Shown here: piece by piece, positions 47,576 to 57,167 of the stretch
Numbering within the stretch: position 1 is the stretch's first letter
Layout of the letters: every line of letters begins with the position of its first letter
From: Arthrobacter agilis
Lineage (GTDB): Bacteria > Actinomycetota > Actinomycetes > Actinomycetales > Micrococcaceae
Assembly: GCF_006494655.1 (NCBI RefSeq)
Contig: NZ_VHIM01000001.1
Location: 186,001 to 250,000, forward strand
Length of the DNA stretch: 64,000 nucleotides
Direction of reading: 5' to 3'
Notes under the pieces: model-generated
The model's database searches: none
What the model was told of the DNA's origin: nothing
What the model saw: the letters and a program-made list of their open reading frames with translations, nothing else
Program-made: the position numbers and the translations under genes

Positions 47576-49066
47576 TCAGTAGGCGCCGACGGGTTTGAGC
47601 ATGACCTTGAAGGTCCGCCACATGATGATCAGGTCTCCGGTGACCGACCAGTTCTCCACGTAGTACAGATCGAGTCGCACGCTTTCCTCCCAGTCGAGGT
47701 CGGAGCGGCCGCTGACCTGCCAGAGGCCCGTGAGCCCCGGTTTGATCAGGAGCCGTCGGCGCGTGTGCTCCTCGTAACCGGAGACCTCGCTGAAGAGTGG
47801 CGGTCGCGGTCCGACCAGCGACATGTCGCCCCGGAGGACGTTCCAGAACTGCGGCAGCTCGTCGAGCGAGTATTTGCGGATGACCGCGCCGACCCGTGTG
47901 ACCCGCGGGTCCTCCCGCAGCTTGAAGAGGACGCCGTTGCCCTGGTTCTGTTCCTTGAGCAGTTCGAGTTCGTCCTCCGCCGTCGTGACCATGGATCGGA
48001 ACTTGAACATCCTGAAGACGGCCGAGTCCTTTCCCGCACGCTCCTGGACGAAGAAAGCCTTCCCCGGTGTGTCCCGGCGGATCGCGATGGTCAGCGCCAG
48101 GAAGAGCGGCGCCAGGACGAGCAGGGCTGCCGCGGACACCGCGACGTCGAGCGCACGCTTCATGAGGTGCCGCCCGCCGGTGAACTGCGGGAGCTCCACG
48201 TGCATCAGGGGAAGACCCTCGACGGGACGCATCGTGATGCGGGGTCCTGCCACATTGGTGAGGGCCGAGGCCAGGACCAGCTCGGTCGACGAGCCCTCGA
48301 GCCGCCATCCGAGTTCGCGGATGTAGGAGCTGCCCTTGCGGAGGTGACCGGCGACGATGACCGCGTCGGCACCTGTGTGGGCGACGAAATCCTCGATCTT
48401 CCGCAGTCCGCTCACGACGGGGACGAGACGGTCCCCGGTCCGGAGCGCAGCCGGGTTCGTCTTGCCCTCGTAGACCGCACCGACCACCGCGTACGCGGCG
48501 CCGGACTTCTTCGCGAGCTGTGCCGTGACGTAGCGGACGTCTGCCGGCCGCCCCACCACGACGACCTTCGACAGGTAGTGGCCGAGGCGGCTCTGGCGCA
48601 GCAGCCACTGGCGCCACATCCACCGGCTCGACAGCAGGAGCAGCGTCCCGGATGGCAGGGCGAGGACCAGCAGGCCGCGGAAATGGTCGAGGTTCAGGAG
48701 GACGACCAGGACGGCCGCGACCGCGAACGTCGCGATACTGGCCCGTACCACCCGCTTGTACTCCCCTGCACCCGTTCCGATGAGGCGCGGATCCCGGGTG
48801 CGGAACACCGACATGGCACAGATCCAGCCCGCGGCGATCGCTCCCCCGAGGCCGAGGACGTCTGCGATCCTCGCGACGCTCGCCTCGAGGGTCAGCAGAT
48901 TGACGGTGAGCAGGAGGATGCCGAGGATCAGCACGGAGTCCGTCGCGAGGAGCGACAGTCGGTATCGACGCCTCCAGGCGGTGCCGGACGTCGACAGCGG
49001 CTGGTGCGCGGCGGCGATGCCCTTCGTGGCGACGACGCTTCCGAGAGCGCTGTGCAGCTGGGTCAT
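47576..49066 (-). CDS. Polyprenyl-phosphate sugar-1-phosphate transferase (WbaP/CpsE type)
   Basis: 496 residues. Four hydrophobic helices at the N-terminus (~35-150), a soluble CoA-binding-like central domain (KVVVVGRPADVRYVTAQLA), a fifth helix near residue 300, then the catalytic bacterial sugar transferase domain: KRALDVAVSAAALLVLAPLF, FVQERAGKDSAVFRMFKFRSM, DELPQFWNVLRGDMSLVGPRPP and KPGLTGLWQVSGRS. It transfers hexose-1-phosphate to undecaprenyl phosphate and so starts repeat-unit synthesis. First gene of operon I. GAAGGGGG precedes the ATG, which overlaps a possible leader-peptide stop as ATGA. Confidence 0.95.
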   Translation of the reverse strand: MTQLHSALGSVVATKGIAAAHQPLSTSGTAWRRRYRLSLLATDSVLILGILLLTVNLLTLEASVARIADVLGLGGAIAAGWICAMSVFRTRDPRLIGTGAGEYKRVVRASIATFAVAAVLVVLLNLDHFRGLLVLALPSGTLLLLSSRWMWRQWLLRQSRLGHYLSKVVVVGRPADVRYVTAQLAKKSGAAYAVVGAVYEGKTNPAALRTGDRLVPVVSGLRKIEDFVAHTGADAVIVAGHLRKGSSYIRELGWRLEGSSTELVLASALTNVAGPRITMRPVEGLPLMHVELPQFTGGRHLMKRALDVAVSAAALLVLAPLFLALTIAIRRDTPGKAFFVQERAGKDSAVFRMFKFRSMVTTAEDELELLKEQNQGNGVLFKLREDPRVTRVGAVIRKYSLDELPQFWNVLRGDMSLVGPRPPLFSEVSGYEEHTRRRLLIKPGLTGLWQVSGRSDLDWEESVRLDLYYVENWSVTGDLIIMWRTFKVMLKPVGAY

Positions 49067-49179
49067 ATCGATCCCCCTTCGGGTGTTGCACCGGCGTCGT
49101 CGATTCCGACGCTCCGGTCGTACTTCTGGGGAGCCGACGACGGCTGGGGACGGACCTTGGTCTCAGAAGGTCCTGACAT
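49063..49179 (-). CDS. Possible 38-residue leader peptide coupled to the sugar transferase
   Basis: A short frame begins at the ATG at 49179, with GGAG 6 nt upstream, and its TGA overlaps the sugar transferase ATG (ATGA). The product starts MSGPSETKVRPQPSSAPQKY and is hydrophilic, without a known domain. The same frame is open upstream to a TTG at 49368. Supporting points are the ribosome-binding site and the coupling; the conserved 45-nt element overlaps it. It may be a regulatory peptide or simply part of the leader. Confidence 0.35.
   Translation of the reverse strand: MSGPSETKVRPQPSSAPQKYDRSVGIDDAGATPEGGSI
49123..49168 (-). other. Leader element shared with the 57.2-kb region
   Basis: This stretch aligns over about 45 nt with 57246-57290 on the same strand: both read GAGACCA-GG...CGTCCCCAGCCG(T/C)CG(T/C)CG...CAGAA. 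Each copy sits inside a possible hairpin. Here the outer stem is GGAGCCG (49130-49136) with CGGCTCC (49183-49189), and an inner one GGACCTT (49152-49158) with AAGGTCC (49167-49173). Confidence 0.55.
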
Positions 49180-49404
49180 CGCCGGCTCCGATCGTGGGTG
49201 CTTCGTGGTGGCGGCCGTTGCTGCCGTCGCGAAACAGGAGATCCGGGCGGGCACGACGGAGCGGTCGGTGCCCCCCGATCCGGGGAGGAAGTGTTGGTGA
49301 GTGCCTACCTGTAGATAGAGGCGAGTGCCGCAGGATGGACGACCCATGAGTGAGACCCAATTCTTCAAAATTTCCCCAGCTTTGTTGCCAAAGCTCTTGT
49401 GGAA

Positions 49405-49494
49405 ATCCTAGGGATGGGTGTCATGACGCACACGAGTACGGGTTACCTGTTGTTCACGCAGTGCTTACGCGAGGACTACGCGCCCGCTACTCGT
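49405..49494 (-). promoter_or_regulatory. Activator-type promoter of polysaccharide operon I with upstream heptamer
   Basis: On the minus strand: ACAGGTA-N5-TACTCGT-N21-TAGGAT (49450-49405), the same layout as the operon II promoter. A further heptamer, ACGAGTA in this orientation, lies at 49494-49488, exactly 44 bp (two steps of 22) from the one at 49450-49444. Transcription would begin near 49398 and leave a leader of ~330 nt before the sugar transferase. The 470-bp gap (49067-49536) also contains an isolated ACAGGTA at 49312-49306, the shared leader element and the leader-peptide frame. Confidence 0.6.
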
Positions 49495-49536
49495 GGGCAC
49501 CACGGTCGGGCCTAAGGTCCTACGTAGGTAGTCGTG

Positions 49537-52209
49537 TCAGGAGTCGCGGAGGTCCTCGCGGCGATTGACGCCGAGCTTCGCGAAGATCCGGTACAGGTGG
49601 CCCTCGACGGTCCGCACCGACACGTTCTTCTTCTCGGCGATGTCGCGGTTGGAATAGCCCTCCTTGACGAGGGCCGCGATCGCGCGTTCGGTGGGAGTGA
49701 GTTGCGCTGCACCCGTGCCGGAGGACGCGGACGTGAGCGACTGTGCTTCCGGGCCTTCACGTTGCTCGCCGAGAACCACGAGCCGGCGCTGGACGGCGCG
49801 ATTGCGTCGACCGGCCGACTGACCGCCGGCATACTGCTGCGCGAGTGACAGGCCGGCAAACTCGAAGGCCACGTCACCGTCCTCGCCGGCGCGGCTCGCC
49901 GCCAGGATCATCCCCTCGGCATTCCTGGCCTGCGCAGCCCTGAGGTACTCCAGGAGCGTCGCCGCTTCCCGGCCTTCGTACTGGGCGAGCACCCGGATCA
50001 TCGGGGTGATCGCGTTGGTATCACCCAGGAGCAGGGAGAGCTTCAGTGCTGTCGCGGCCAGCTCCTTCATCTGGTTCTTCTCGGCAACGGATGCGAGGCG
50101 CAGCAGGTCCTCGCGTCCGGCGGGCGCATCCCCCAGGATGCTTGCGGCGGCCGTGGTGAAGATACTGCCGCCCAGATGCATCGAGCGCGACCCGCGCTGC
50201 GGCGTGTGCTCGAACTCCTCGATCAGTGTCCGCGCCCGGCTCGTGTCGCCGGCACGTGCCGATGCATAGGCCGCCAACCCGACCAGGAGCGTCCGTACCT
50301 GGCTGGTGTCGATGTCCGTCAGGGCTTCGAGTGCCAGGACGAACCGATCGCGGGCCTGCCTGTTCTGTGCCGCCCGGAGGGCCGTCATGCCGGCCACGAC
50401 GTCGCCCCAGCCGGCGAAGTTCAGCATGGTGAGCGGGTGCAGCTGCGCGTGGGAGCGGAGGACGTCGCCCGCCTCCGCCGTCCGGCCGAGACCCGTGAGG
50501 ATGACCGCGTGGCGGGCCACGGCGCGCTCGCGCAGGGTGAGCAGCTGCACGCCGGCGCGGTCGGTGAGGTCCAGGGCCTCCGCGGAACAGCTCCTGCCCT
50601 CCTCCCCCCGTCCGGTGCTGCTGAGGAGTTCGGCGAGCAGGAGCAGGGACGCTGCGCGGGTCTCCTCCGGGGCTCCCGGTGCTTCGGAGACGCCGCGCAG
50701 GGTCTCCTCGACGCCGTCGTACCTGCCCTCGAGGATGAGGACATGACACTCGAGGACCGCGCAGCCCAGCTGGTCGCCGGCCGGATCCTGGCCCGTCGGA
50801 GAAGCCTCGTCCGGCCGTGCGAGCTCGGTGATCAGGGAACGCCAACGGGCCACGTCAGCCCTGAGGTCCGCGGTGGAGGCACCCGACAGAAGTTTGAGGT
50901 CGAAGGACAGCCGCGTTGCGTCCCTCGCGACCTGCAGGTCTCCACAGTGTCGCAGAACCTCGTCGACGAGTTCGTGCGCGTAGTCCACCGTGCCCCGACC
51001 CATGTGGGCGCGAGCGGTTTCGATGAGCACCCGCCCGCGGAAGCCGGGCGCCGAGACGGCGCCGGCCGCACGGAGTGCGAGGTCGTGATCACGGAGGTCG
51101 TTCGCCACGGCGGCGGCTCGCAGGAGTGTCAGGTCATCCGGCGGAGAGCCGGTCTCGAGGCCCCAGGAGACCCTGCGCAGGAATCCCTCCGACGAGGCCG
51201 GCTCCTCGTCCGTGACCTCCAGCAGCCGTCGACAGATCGTGATCCTGCGTGCAGCGGGGACCTGCCCCCGGAGGACATCGCCGTACACCGGATACGCCAG
51301 ACGAACGTCCTGGTCGGGGCTCACGGCGAGCAGGCGTTCGTCGAGCAGCGCCTGCAGGGTGGCCGGATCGACGCAGCCTGTCACTGCCGAGAGCGGGATC
51401 GGCTCCGCGAGCGCCACGAGTTCGAGCGCCCGGTGGTCGTCGCTGCTTCGTGACCGGAAGCGAGCGCGGACGAGGTCGCCCATCCGCAGGTGCACCGTCG
51501 ACCGGTCTCCGTCGAAGCGCCAGATACCGTTCCTGCTGCGGAGTTGCCCCGCGGACCTCGCCTGCTCGAGGAATGTGCGCAGGAACAGCGGATTGCCACC
51601 GGTGAGCAGGGCGAGCGCGAGCGAGGTCCCCGTCAGTACCGGCCCGCCGAGGACCTGCGCGCACACCAGCGCCACCTGGTCGGTGTCGAGCGGCTGGAGA
51701 TCGAAGCGTGCCAGCAGACCGTCCGCGCCCAGTGTCCCGAACTCCGCGGGGACGTTGGGCGACGTGCGGATCAGGACCAGTGCCTTGGCCCGGCGGGCAC
51801 TGATCAGTTGCGTGAGGAGCGAGGTGGAGCTGTCGTCCAGCTCGTGGGCATCTTCGACGATGATCAGCGGGAGGCGGCCCGGACGGTTCGATCCCTCTGC
51901 GGCGAGATGCCCCATGACGGCTCGGAGGACCGCCACGGGGGAATCGGCGTCCGTCACGGACAGCGTGTGCAGGTAGGGTGCCAGGGCGCCGAAGGGGATG
52001 GCGCGCAACGAACTGCCGCCGGTCACCCTCAGCACCGGGGCCGTCCAGTGCAGACGTCCGACGACGGCGCGCGCCACGGCGGTCTTCCCGACACCGGCTT
52101 CCCCCACGAGCATCGCGCCGAACCCGGCGGGGTCGCTGAGCGCTGCACGAACGTCCTCGATGAGGCGGTCGCGCCCCACCAGTGCCGAGCGGGTACCGCT
52201 GGTGGTCAC
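49537..52209 (-). CDS. Large ATP-binding LuxR-family regulator 1
   Basis: 890 residues from a GTG at 52209 that overlaps the stop of the preceding regulator (GTGA); the frame is open to 53307 but that part is a shadow. N-terminal AAA/STAND-type ATPase: Walker A GEAGVGKTA near residue 35 and Walker B LIIVEDAHELDD. A long helical region (~280-800) has TPR/MalT-like character. The C-terminal LuxR HTH reads LTPTERAIAALVKEGYSNRDIAEKKNVSVRTVEGHLYRIFAKLGVNRREDL. Such regulators activate transcription in response to unknown ligands. Adjacent to polysaccharide operon I and co-oriented with it. Confidence 0.92.
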   Translation of the reverse strand: MTTSGTRSALVGRDRLIEDVRAALSDPAGFGAMLVGEAGVGKTAVARAVVGRLHWTAPVLRVTGGSSLRAIPFGALAPYLHTLSVTDADSPVAVLRAVMGHLAAEGSNRPGRLPLIIVEDAHELDDSSTSLLTQLISARRAKALVLIRTSPNVPAEFGTLGADGLLARFDLQPLDTDQVALVCAQVLGGPVLTGTSLALALLTGGNPLFLRTFLEQARSAGQLRSRNGIWRFDGDRSTVHLRMGDLVRARFRSRSSDDHRALELVALAEPIPLSAVTGCVDPATLQALLDERLLAVSPDQDVRLAYPVYGDVLRGQVPAARRITICRRLLEVTDEEPASSEGFLRRVSWGLETGSPPDDLTLLRAAAVANDLRDHDLALRAAGAVSAPGFRGRVLIETARAHMGRGTVDYAHELVDEVLRHCGDLQVARDATRLSFDLKLLSGASTADLRADVARWRSLITELARPDEASPTGQDPAGDQLGCAVLECHVLILEGRYDGVEETLRGVSEAPGAPEETRAASLLLLAELLSSTGRGEEGRSCSAEALDLTDRAGVQLLTLRERAVARHAVILTGLGRTAEAGDVLRSHAQLHPLTMLNFAGWGDVVAGMTALRAAQNRQARDRFVLALEALTDIDTSQVRTLLVGLAAYASARAGDTSRARTLIEEFEHTPQRGSRSMHLGGSIFTTAAASILGDAPAGREDLLRLASVAEKNQMKELAATALKLSLLLGDTNAITPMIRVLAQYEGREAATLLEYLRAAQARNAEGMILAASRAGEDGDVAFEFAGLSLAQQYAGGQSAGRRNRAVQRRLVVLGEQREGPEAQSLTSASSGTGAAQLTPTERAIAALVKEGYSNRDIAEKKNVSVRTVEGHLYRIFAKLGVNRREDLRDS

Positions 52210-54836
52210 GGCTGCTGTCCGAAGATCAGGGAGAGTTGTTTCCGGCTCGAGAGGCCGAGTTTGGTCATGACCTGATGCACGTGCCCCTCGACCGTCCTGG
52301 GCGAGATGTGCTCCTGCTGGGCGATGTCCTTGTTGGCGACGCCCTGGGCCACGAGCCGCGCGATGGCTCGCTCGCGTTCGCTGAGCAGCTTCCGCCGCAC
52401 GTGACGGCGGGCAGGGGTCGAGGTCCTCCTGAGGATCTGCTCCGCGTGCACCCTGATCATCGGATCGTCGGTGGGACCGAGGTGTTCCACGCTGAGCGCG
52501 GCGATGTCGCCGGCCAGGGTGTAGTTGTCGCTGTCGAGAGCCGCCCTGGCCACTTCCTTCAGGGCGCGGGGGTCCTGGGACGACAGCGCCTTCGCGAATG
52601 ATTCCACCAGTCGCGCGAAGTGGCCGTCGGTCGCCGATGCCGAGGCAGCGAGCGATTCCGCGACGTCGTGACGACCGAGCTGGACGGCCTGGGAGAGGAA
52701 GAAGAGCTCGACCCCCCGGTACCCCCTGCTGCCGAGGTCGGCGGCCCGCTCGACGAACTCGGTGACGACGACCTCCGGAGTATCCAGCCACGCCTCGGTG
52801 AGCAGGGTGAAGTACTGGACCGCCTCGCGGAGATGCCATGGATACCGCTGACTGGAGAGGTCGATGGCGCGGAGGTGGTCCTCGGCCGTCTCGGCGTCGT
52901 TCTCGAGCGCGTGGGCATAGGCGGCCGCTGCCTCGGCGAGGGGCAGCAGTCCATGGCGGTCCCGCATGCGGAACTGGCTGATGGCCGGCGTGAGCTTGAC
53001 CAGCGCCTTCCTGCTGCGGCCGAGGAACGCGAGCAGCAGTCCTTCGGCGAACTCGGCGGAGGAACCGCCGAAGACCAGCGCTCCCGGCTGGTCGCTGCGT
53101 GCCCGGGCGAGAGCGAGTCCCTCGCCCCAGCGGCCCGAGACGAGCAGCGCGCCGAAGAGTCGGACGGACGCGGCCTCCTGGTCCAGCGTGCCCGCACCCG
53201 ACGTCTCGAGGCGAGCCGCGACGGTGCGGACAGCGCTGAGACCGGCCTCCGGCGAGCCCGTCATCGCCTGCGCGACGCCGACGAGGCCGCGCACGCCGGC
53301 GCTCCACGCCGATTCATCCGACCGGCCGCTCAGCACGGCTGCGCCGTGCTCGCGGAGGGCTTCCAGTTCACCCTCGAAGAAGTCCAGCTCCAGCCGCAGG
53401 AGATCGGCCCTGTCGAGCAGCTCACCGACCGCGTGCGCGTCCGCTGACGCGAGCCGGCCCCTGACGTCCTGAAGGTGTGCTGCTGCGTCCTGTTCGCGGC
53501 CGTGGGTCCGTATGCTCAGCCTCGCGGCGAGGAGACGGATCTCCACCCAGTCGGGGAGCGGGGTGTCGTCCGACGACGCTGCGATGATCGCGTCGACGGC
53601 GTCGAGCGCCTCGCCGGTCCGGCCGTCGAGCCAGAGCCGACGCGCGCGTTCGGTCTCCGTTGCGCATGTCTCCCGCCCCGGCGGGACGGCTCGAAGGAAG
53701 CGTTCGGCGGCTCCGTCGATCCGGTGGTCGTTCGCGATCCGGGCGAGCAGCGTGAGTTCGTCGACCTCGAGGGTTGCGCCCTGATCCATCGTCCACCGGG
53801 CGAGCGCGGTACAGCTCGCTGCAGGGATCGACGGCTCGTGCCGGAGCTGGGCCACCTCCTCGAGGGCGCGTCGACCGGCGCCCGAGAGCAGCTGGGCACG
53901 GACCACGTCCGCCAGCACCTGGTAGGCCAATCCGACCATGGGCCTGTCCTCGGGACCGATCCCGAGCAGGCCCTCGTGCTGGAAGCGGTCGAGGGACTCG
54001 GGCGCGGCCACCTGGAGGGCGACGGCCACGGGGAGATGCCCCGCGACGGCGAGGACCTCGAGCAGCGCGCGGTCCTCGCCGTCGAGTGCCGCGAGCTTGC
54101 CTGCGGTCCAGTCCGTGTCGGAACGTCCCGAGCCGAGCCGCGGGCTGTCCCTGGACACCCAGACGCCATCCAGGAGAAAGAGATGACCGGATGCGACGTC
54201 GGCCTTGGCCGCCAGCTGGAGGTAGCGGGGATTCCCCCCACTCGCCAGCCAGAGCTCCTGCGAGGCGGAGCGGGAGACCGGCGCTCCGAGGGCGGTCGCG
54301 AGCATCTCCATGGCGGCGTCAGGGCTCAACGGTTCGAGGTCGACCCGCTTCAGGACGCCGTCCTTCCAGAGGTCGAAGAACTCGCCCGGCGCATCGAGGA
54401 TCTCCTCGCAGGTGATGAGCAGGCGGACCGCACCCACACGGGCCAGGTGGGCGATGACCGTCGCCGAGAGCTCGTCGATGTTTCGCACGCCGTCGATGTG
54501 CATCAGCGTCGGCCGGCCGCCCTGCACCTCGAAGCGGCGCTGGAGCGCGTTGAGGACCAGGAGGGGGCACGCGGCTGTTGCCTCGTCGAGTTCTGCGATG
54601 AGGACGTTCAGCGCCCCGTAGGGAGTGGTCGCGTGGGTCGATGAACCACGCAGGTAGAGATGGTCGTACTGGGATGACACGGCATTGATCACCCGCTGGG
54701 CGATCAAGGTCTTGCCGAGCCCCGATGCCCCGATCAGGACGACGCCGCTCGCGCCCTCCTCGGAGAAGATCCGGGCGACCTCGGCGACCTCGGCGTCCCG
54801 TCCCACGAAGGGCCACCGGCCGTCGACGACCGTCAC
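52206..54836 (-). CDS. Large ATP-binding LuxR-family regulator 2
   Basis: 876 residues, GTG start at 54836 with a weak ribosome-binding site. Walker A GASGLGKTL (residues ~37-45), VVDGRWPFVGRDAEVAEVARIF at the start, Walker B-like PTLMHIDGVRNIDEL, then a long helical region. C-terminal HTH: LSERERAIARLVAQGVANKDIAQQEHISPRTVEGHVHQVMTKLGLSSRKQL. First of the coupled pair with regulator 1. A single TACCTGT heptamer lies ~125 bp upstream. Its gene follows pth by 197 bp in the same orientation. Confidence 0.92.
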   Translation of the reverse strand: MTVVDGRWPFVGRDAEVAEVARIFSEEGASGVVLIGASGLGKTLIAQRVINAVSSQYDHLYLRGSSTHATTPYGALNVLIAELDEATAACPLLVLNALQRRFEVQGGRPTLMHIDGVRNIDELSATVIAHLARVGAVRLLITCEEILDAPGEFFDLWKDGVLKRVDLEPLSPDAAMEMLATALGAPVSRSASQELWLASGGNPRYLQLAAKADVASGHLFLLDGVWVSRDSPRLGSGRSDTDWTAGKLAALDGEDRALLEVLAVAGHLPVAVALQVAAPESLDRFQHEGLLGIGPEDRPMVGLAYQVLADVVRAQLLSGAGRRALEEVAQLRHEPSIPAASCTALARWTMDQGATLEVDELTLLARIANDHRIDGAAERFLRAVPPGRETCATETERARRLWLDGRTGEALDAVDAIIAASSDDTPLPDWVEIRLLAARLSIRTHGREQDAAAHLQDVRGRLASADAHAVGELLDRADLLRLELDFFEGELEALREHGAAVLSGRSDESAWSAGVRGLVGVAQAMTGSPEAGLSAVRTVAARLETSGAGTLDQEAASVRLFGALLVSGRWGEGLALARARSDQPGALVFGGSSAEFAEGLLLAFLGRSRKALVKLTPAISQFRMRDRHGLLPLAEAAAAYAHALENDAETAEDHLRAIDLSSQRYPWHLREAVQYFTLLTEAWLDTPEVVVTEFVERAADLGSRGYRGVELFFLSQAVQLGRHDVAESLAASASATDGHFARLVESFAKALSSQDPRALKEVARAALDSDNYTLAGDIAALSVEHLGPTDDPMIRVHAEQILRRTSTPARRHVRRKLLSERERAIARLVAQGVANKDIAQQEHISPRTVEGHVHQVMTKLGLSSRKQLSLIFGQQP

Positions 54837-54960
54837 GGGGCACGCCTGTGCCGGGCCGTGACCCGGTCGATCACCGACGGGTCAGCCGCGCAGTCACCCG
54901 CCCGTTTCCTCCATTGCATCAAGTTTCGCCCCATAGCGCTCGTCCTAGAGCAGCCACATT

Positions 54961-54967
54961 ACAGGTA
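54961..54967 (-). promoter_or_regulatory. Single TACCTGT heptamer upstream of luxR pair 2-1
   Basis: TACCTGT on the minus strand, ~125 bp before the GTG at 54836. Unlike the other sites it lacks a partner heptamer and the N21-TAGNNT spacing; a TAGGAC lies 13 bp downstream. Weak on its own. Confidence 0.3.
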
Positions 54968-55033
54968 GCCACCCGCGTCGGGCGGCAGGCCGGCGCGGAA
55001 CGAGCCGGTGTCAACGCTTCCCGTCGCCGCGCC

Positions 55034-55618
55034 CTACTTCGCCGGGTGGAAGCGCTGCTGCGTCTCCAGGAGTCCCGCGGTGATCAGCTGCTCGACGGCA
55101 TCGGCGGCGTCGTCGAGGAGGAACGGCAGGTCCTTCTTCTCCGCGGCGCTGAAGTCCTTGAGGACGAAATCGGCGGGATCCTGGCGTCCGGGTGGGCGTC
55201 CCACCCCGACCCGCACGCGGTGGTAGTCCTTGGTACCGAGGGCCCTGCTGATGTCGCGCAGGCCGTTGTGTCCACCCTCTCCGCCACCCAGCTTCAGCTT
55301 CAGCGTGTTGAAGGGGATGTCGATCTCGTCGTGCACGGCGATGACGTGATCCGGATCGATGCCGTGGAAACGGGCCAGCGCACCCACCGGGCCGCCGGTG
55401 AGGTTCATGTACGTCAGGGGCTTGGCCAGGACGACGCGCGGCCCACCGATGCCGAGTCTGCCCTCCAGCGTGACGGCCTGCGCCTTCGCGGAGGTGAAGC
55501 GGCCGCCCACGCGCGTGGCCAGCAGATCGAGGACCATCTGGCCCACGTTGTGTCTGTTGCCGGCGTAGCCGGGCCCGGGATTCCCGAGCCCGGCTACGAG
55601 CCAGGTGTCAGTGGACAC
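55034..55618 (-). CDS. pth: Peptidyl-tRNA hydrolase
   Basis: 194 residues, normal length. [25 protein letters not shown] carries the conserved Asn and the catalytic His; [15 protein letters not shown] and [31 protein letters not shown] complete the active site. It recycles peptidyl-tRNA that drops off ribosomes. Starts with GTG (55618), 14 bp after rplY, so the two form an operon as in most Actinobacteria. Confidence 0.97.
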   Translation of the reverse strand: MSTDTWLVAGLGNPGPGYAGNRHNVGQMVLDLLATRVGGRFTSAKAQAVTLEGRLGIGGPRVVLAKPLTYMNLTGGPVGALARFHGIDPDHVIAVHDEIDIPFNTLKLKLGGGEGGHNGLRDISRALGTKDYHRVRVGVGRPPGRQDPADFVLKDFSAAEKKDLPFLLDDAADAVEQLITAGLLETQQRFHPAK

Positions 55619-55632
55619 CGTGCGGTTCCTGC

Positions 55633-56283
55633 CTACTGCTCGTCGGCGTCGGTGATGACGGCGTCCTTGTCGGCGTCAGGAGCCGTCGCACCTTCGGAGG
55701 TCGCCTCAGGATCGACCTCGGTCTCCTCGGTCTCGCCGAGGTCCTGGACCACGGGCGCCATGAGGTTGACGACCAGCGTCTCCGGATCGGTGACCAGGCT
55801 GACGCCCTGCGGGAGGACGACGTCCGCGGCGTAGATGTGCTCGCCGATCCCGCGGCCCTCGATGGTCACGGTGAGGGTCTCGGGGAGGTGCGTGGCCTCT
55901 GCCTCGACCAGCAGGGTGGTGGTCTCGAGGTTCCAGGTGGTGTCGGGGGTCGGCTCGCCCTCGACGTGGATGGTGACATCGACCTCGACCTTCTCGCCGC
56001 GGCGAACGGTCAGGAGGTCCAGGTGCTCCACGATCTGCTTGATGGCGTTGCGCTGGATGTCCTTGACGAGGGCCAGGTGGTCCTCGCCGTCGACGTCGAG
56101 CGTCAGCAGGGCGTTGGGCGTGCGCACCGCGAGGGTGGTGGCCTTGGCAGGCAGCAGGACATGGATCGGATCCGCGCCGTGACCGTAGATGACCGCGGGG
56201 ATCATGTTGGCGCGGCGGGCCTGGCGGGCTGCGCCCTTGCCGAATTCGGTGCGGACGTGTGCGGCGAGCTTCTGCTCGGACAT
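55633..56283 (-). CDS. rplY: 50S ribosomal protein L25/Ctc (long form)
   Basis: 216 residues from the ATG at 56283 (AAGGAG 6 nt upstream). N-terminal L25 domain: [31 protein letters not shown], which binds 5S rRNA; the C-terminal TL5/Ctc beta domain (~100-190) ends in an acidic tail. The long form is typical of Gram-positives and is also linked to stress responses. Operon with pth. Confidence 0.96.
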   Translation of the reverse strand: MSEQKLAAHVRTEFGKGAARQARRANMIPAVIYGHGADPIHVLLPAKATTLAVRTPNALLTLDVDGEDHLALVKDIQRNAIKQIVEHLDLLTVRRGEKVEVDVTIHVEGEPTPDTTWNLETTTLLVEAEATHLPETLTVTIEGRGIGEHIYAADVVLPQGVSLVTDPETLVVNLMAPVVQDLGETEETEVDPEATSEGATAPDADKDAVITDADEQ

Positions 56284-56608
56284 GGTGTCTCCTTGGGTCA
56301 ACGAGTGCGGCAGCCGCGGGTGCGGGTACCACCGGGTACGTTGCCGGGGCGGGAGGAACGCGTATCGGGCCGGTCCAGGAAACCGCCCGCGCTGCAGGAG
56401 AGCAGACCGGGAAACTTCGCTAGCCACCGTCGATCACGGAGTTCGCCAGCACATCCGGATCATCTCCGACGTCCTGCTGGCCGCTCCCTCGCCTAGGCAT
56501 CGCGAACAATGCTACCGCACTGGCCGCGCCCCGGCGCATCCGCGATACTGGTGGCTGTCCTGCGCACGTCACCATCGTCGCCGTCCGTTCCGCCGTGAAG
56601 GGCTCCTC

Positions 56609-57049
56609 GTGACCACCGCGCCCCTGCCCTCGCCCCGCCGCCGGCGGATCACGCTCGCCCTGTGCCTGCTGTGGCTCGTGGCGGCGGCGCTGATCGTGCT
56701 CTCTCCGTTCCCGGCGGACCGCGGCGTCGGTAGCGGGCTCCGACGCGTCCTGGCGGGCCTGCAGCGACTGGGCTTTCCCGCCTGGTTCGACTACGCGTTC
56801 GTCGAATTCACGGCGAACATCGTGATGTTCGTCCCCCTCGGCCTCTTCTTCTTCATCCTGATGCCCCGCGGCTGGCGATGGCTCGGACCGGTTGTGAGGT
56901 TCGGCCTCTCGTGCGGCGTCGAACTGACGCAACTCGTGCTGTTGCCGCAGCGGGTTGCTTCCGGGTGGGACGTGCTGGCAAACACGTCGGGCGCGCTGAT
57001 CGGGACGACTGTCGCATGGCTCCTGCTCCGAGCGGAACGACGACGCTGA
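56609..57049 (+). CDS. VanZ-family membrane protein
   Basis: 146 residues from a GTG at 56609 (AAGGG 8 nt upstream); frame open further upstream without family sequence. Four hydrophobic helices (~15-32, 68-85, 92-108 and 120-138). The signature ANIVMFVPLGLFFFILMPRG and ELTQLVLLPQRVASGWDVLANTSGALIGT is that of VanZ-like proteins, which are often near envelope genes. Function unproven. It is divergent from rplY and interrupts the run of minus-strand genes. Confidence 0.85.
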   Translation: MTTAPLPSPRRRRITLALCLLWLVAAALIVLSPFPADRGVGSGLRRVLAGLQRLGFPAWFDYAFVEFTANIVMFVPLGLFFFILMPRGWRWLGPVVRFGLSCGVELTQLVLLPQRVASGWDVLANTSGALIGTTVAWLLLRAERRR

Positions 57050-57167
57050 CCAGTGAGGTGGCCTCCCGCCGGACGCCTCCGGGTTCTCGTGGCCCGTCTC
57101 CTGCCCCCTTAGCGGGTACCTGGCGCCGGAGGAGGACCCGCCGCGGCTGGAACCGGCCCGGAACAGG

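Noticed and set aside
47496..49091. In-frame upstream extension of the cytidylyltransferase
   Set aside because: The added part is Arg/Pro-rich, overlaps the sugar transferase throughout, and the internal ATG at 47495 has a good ribosome-binding site.
52210..53307. Upstream extension of luxR regulator 1
   Set aside because: It is a shadow of regulator 2; the GTG at 52209 with the GTGA overlap and the ATPase domain just after gives the real start.
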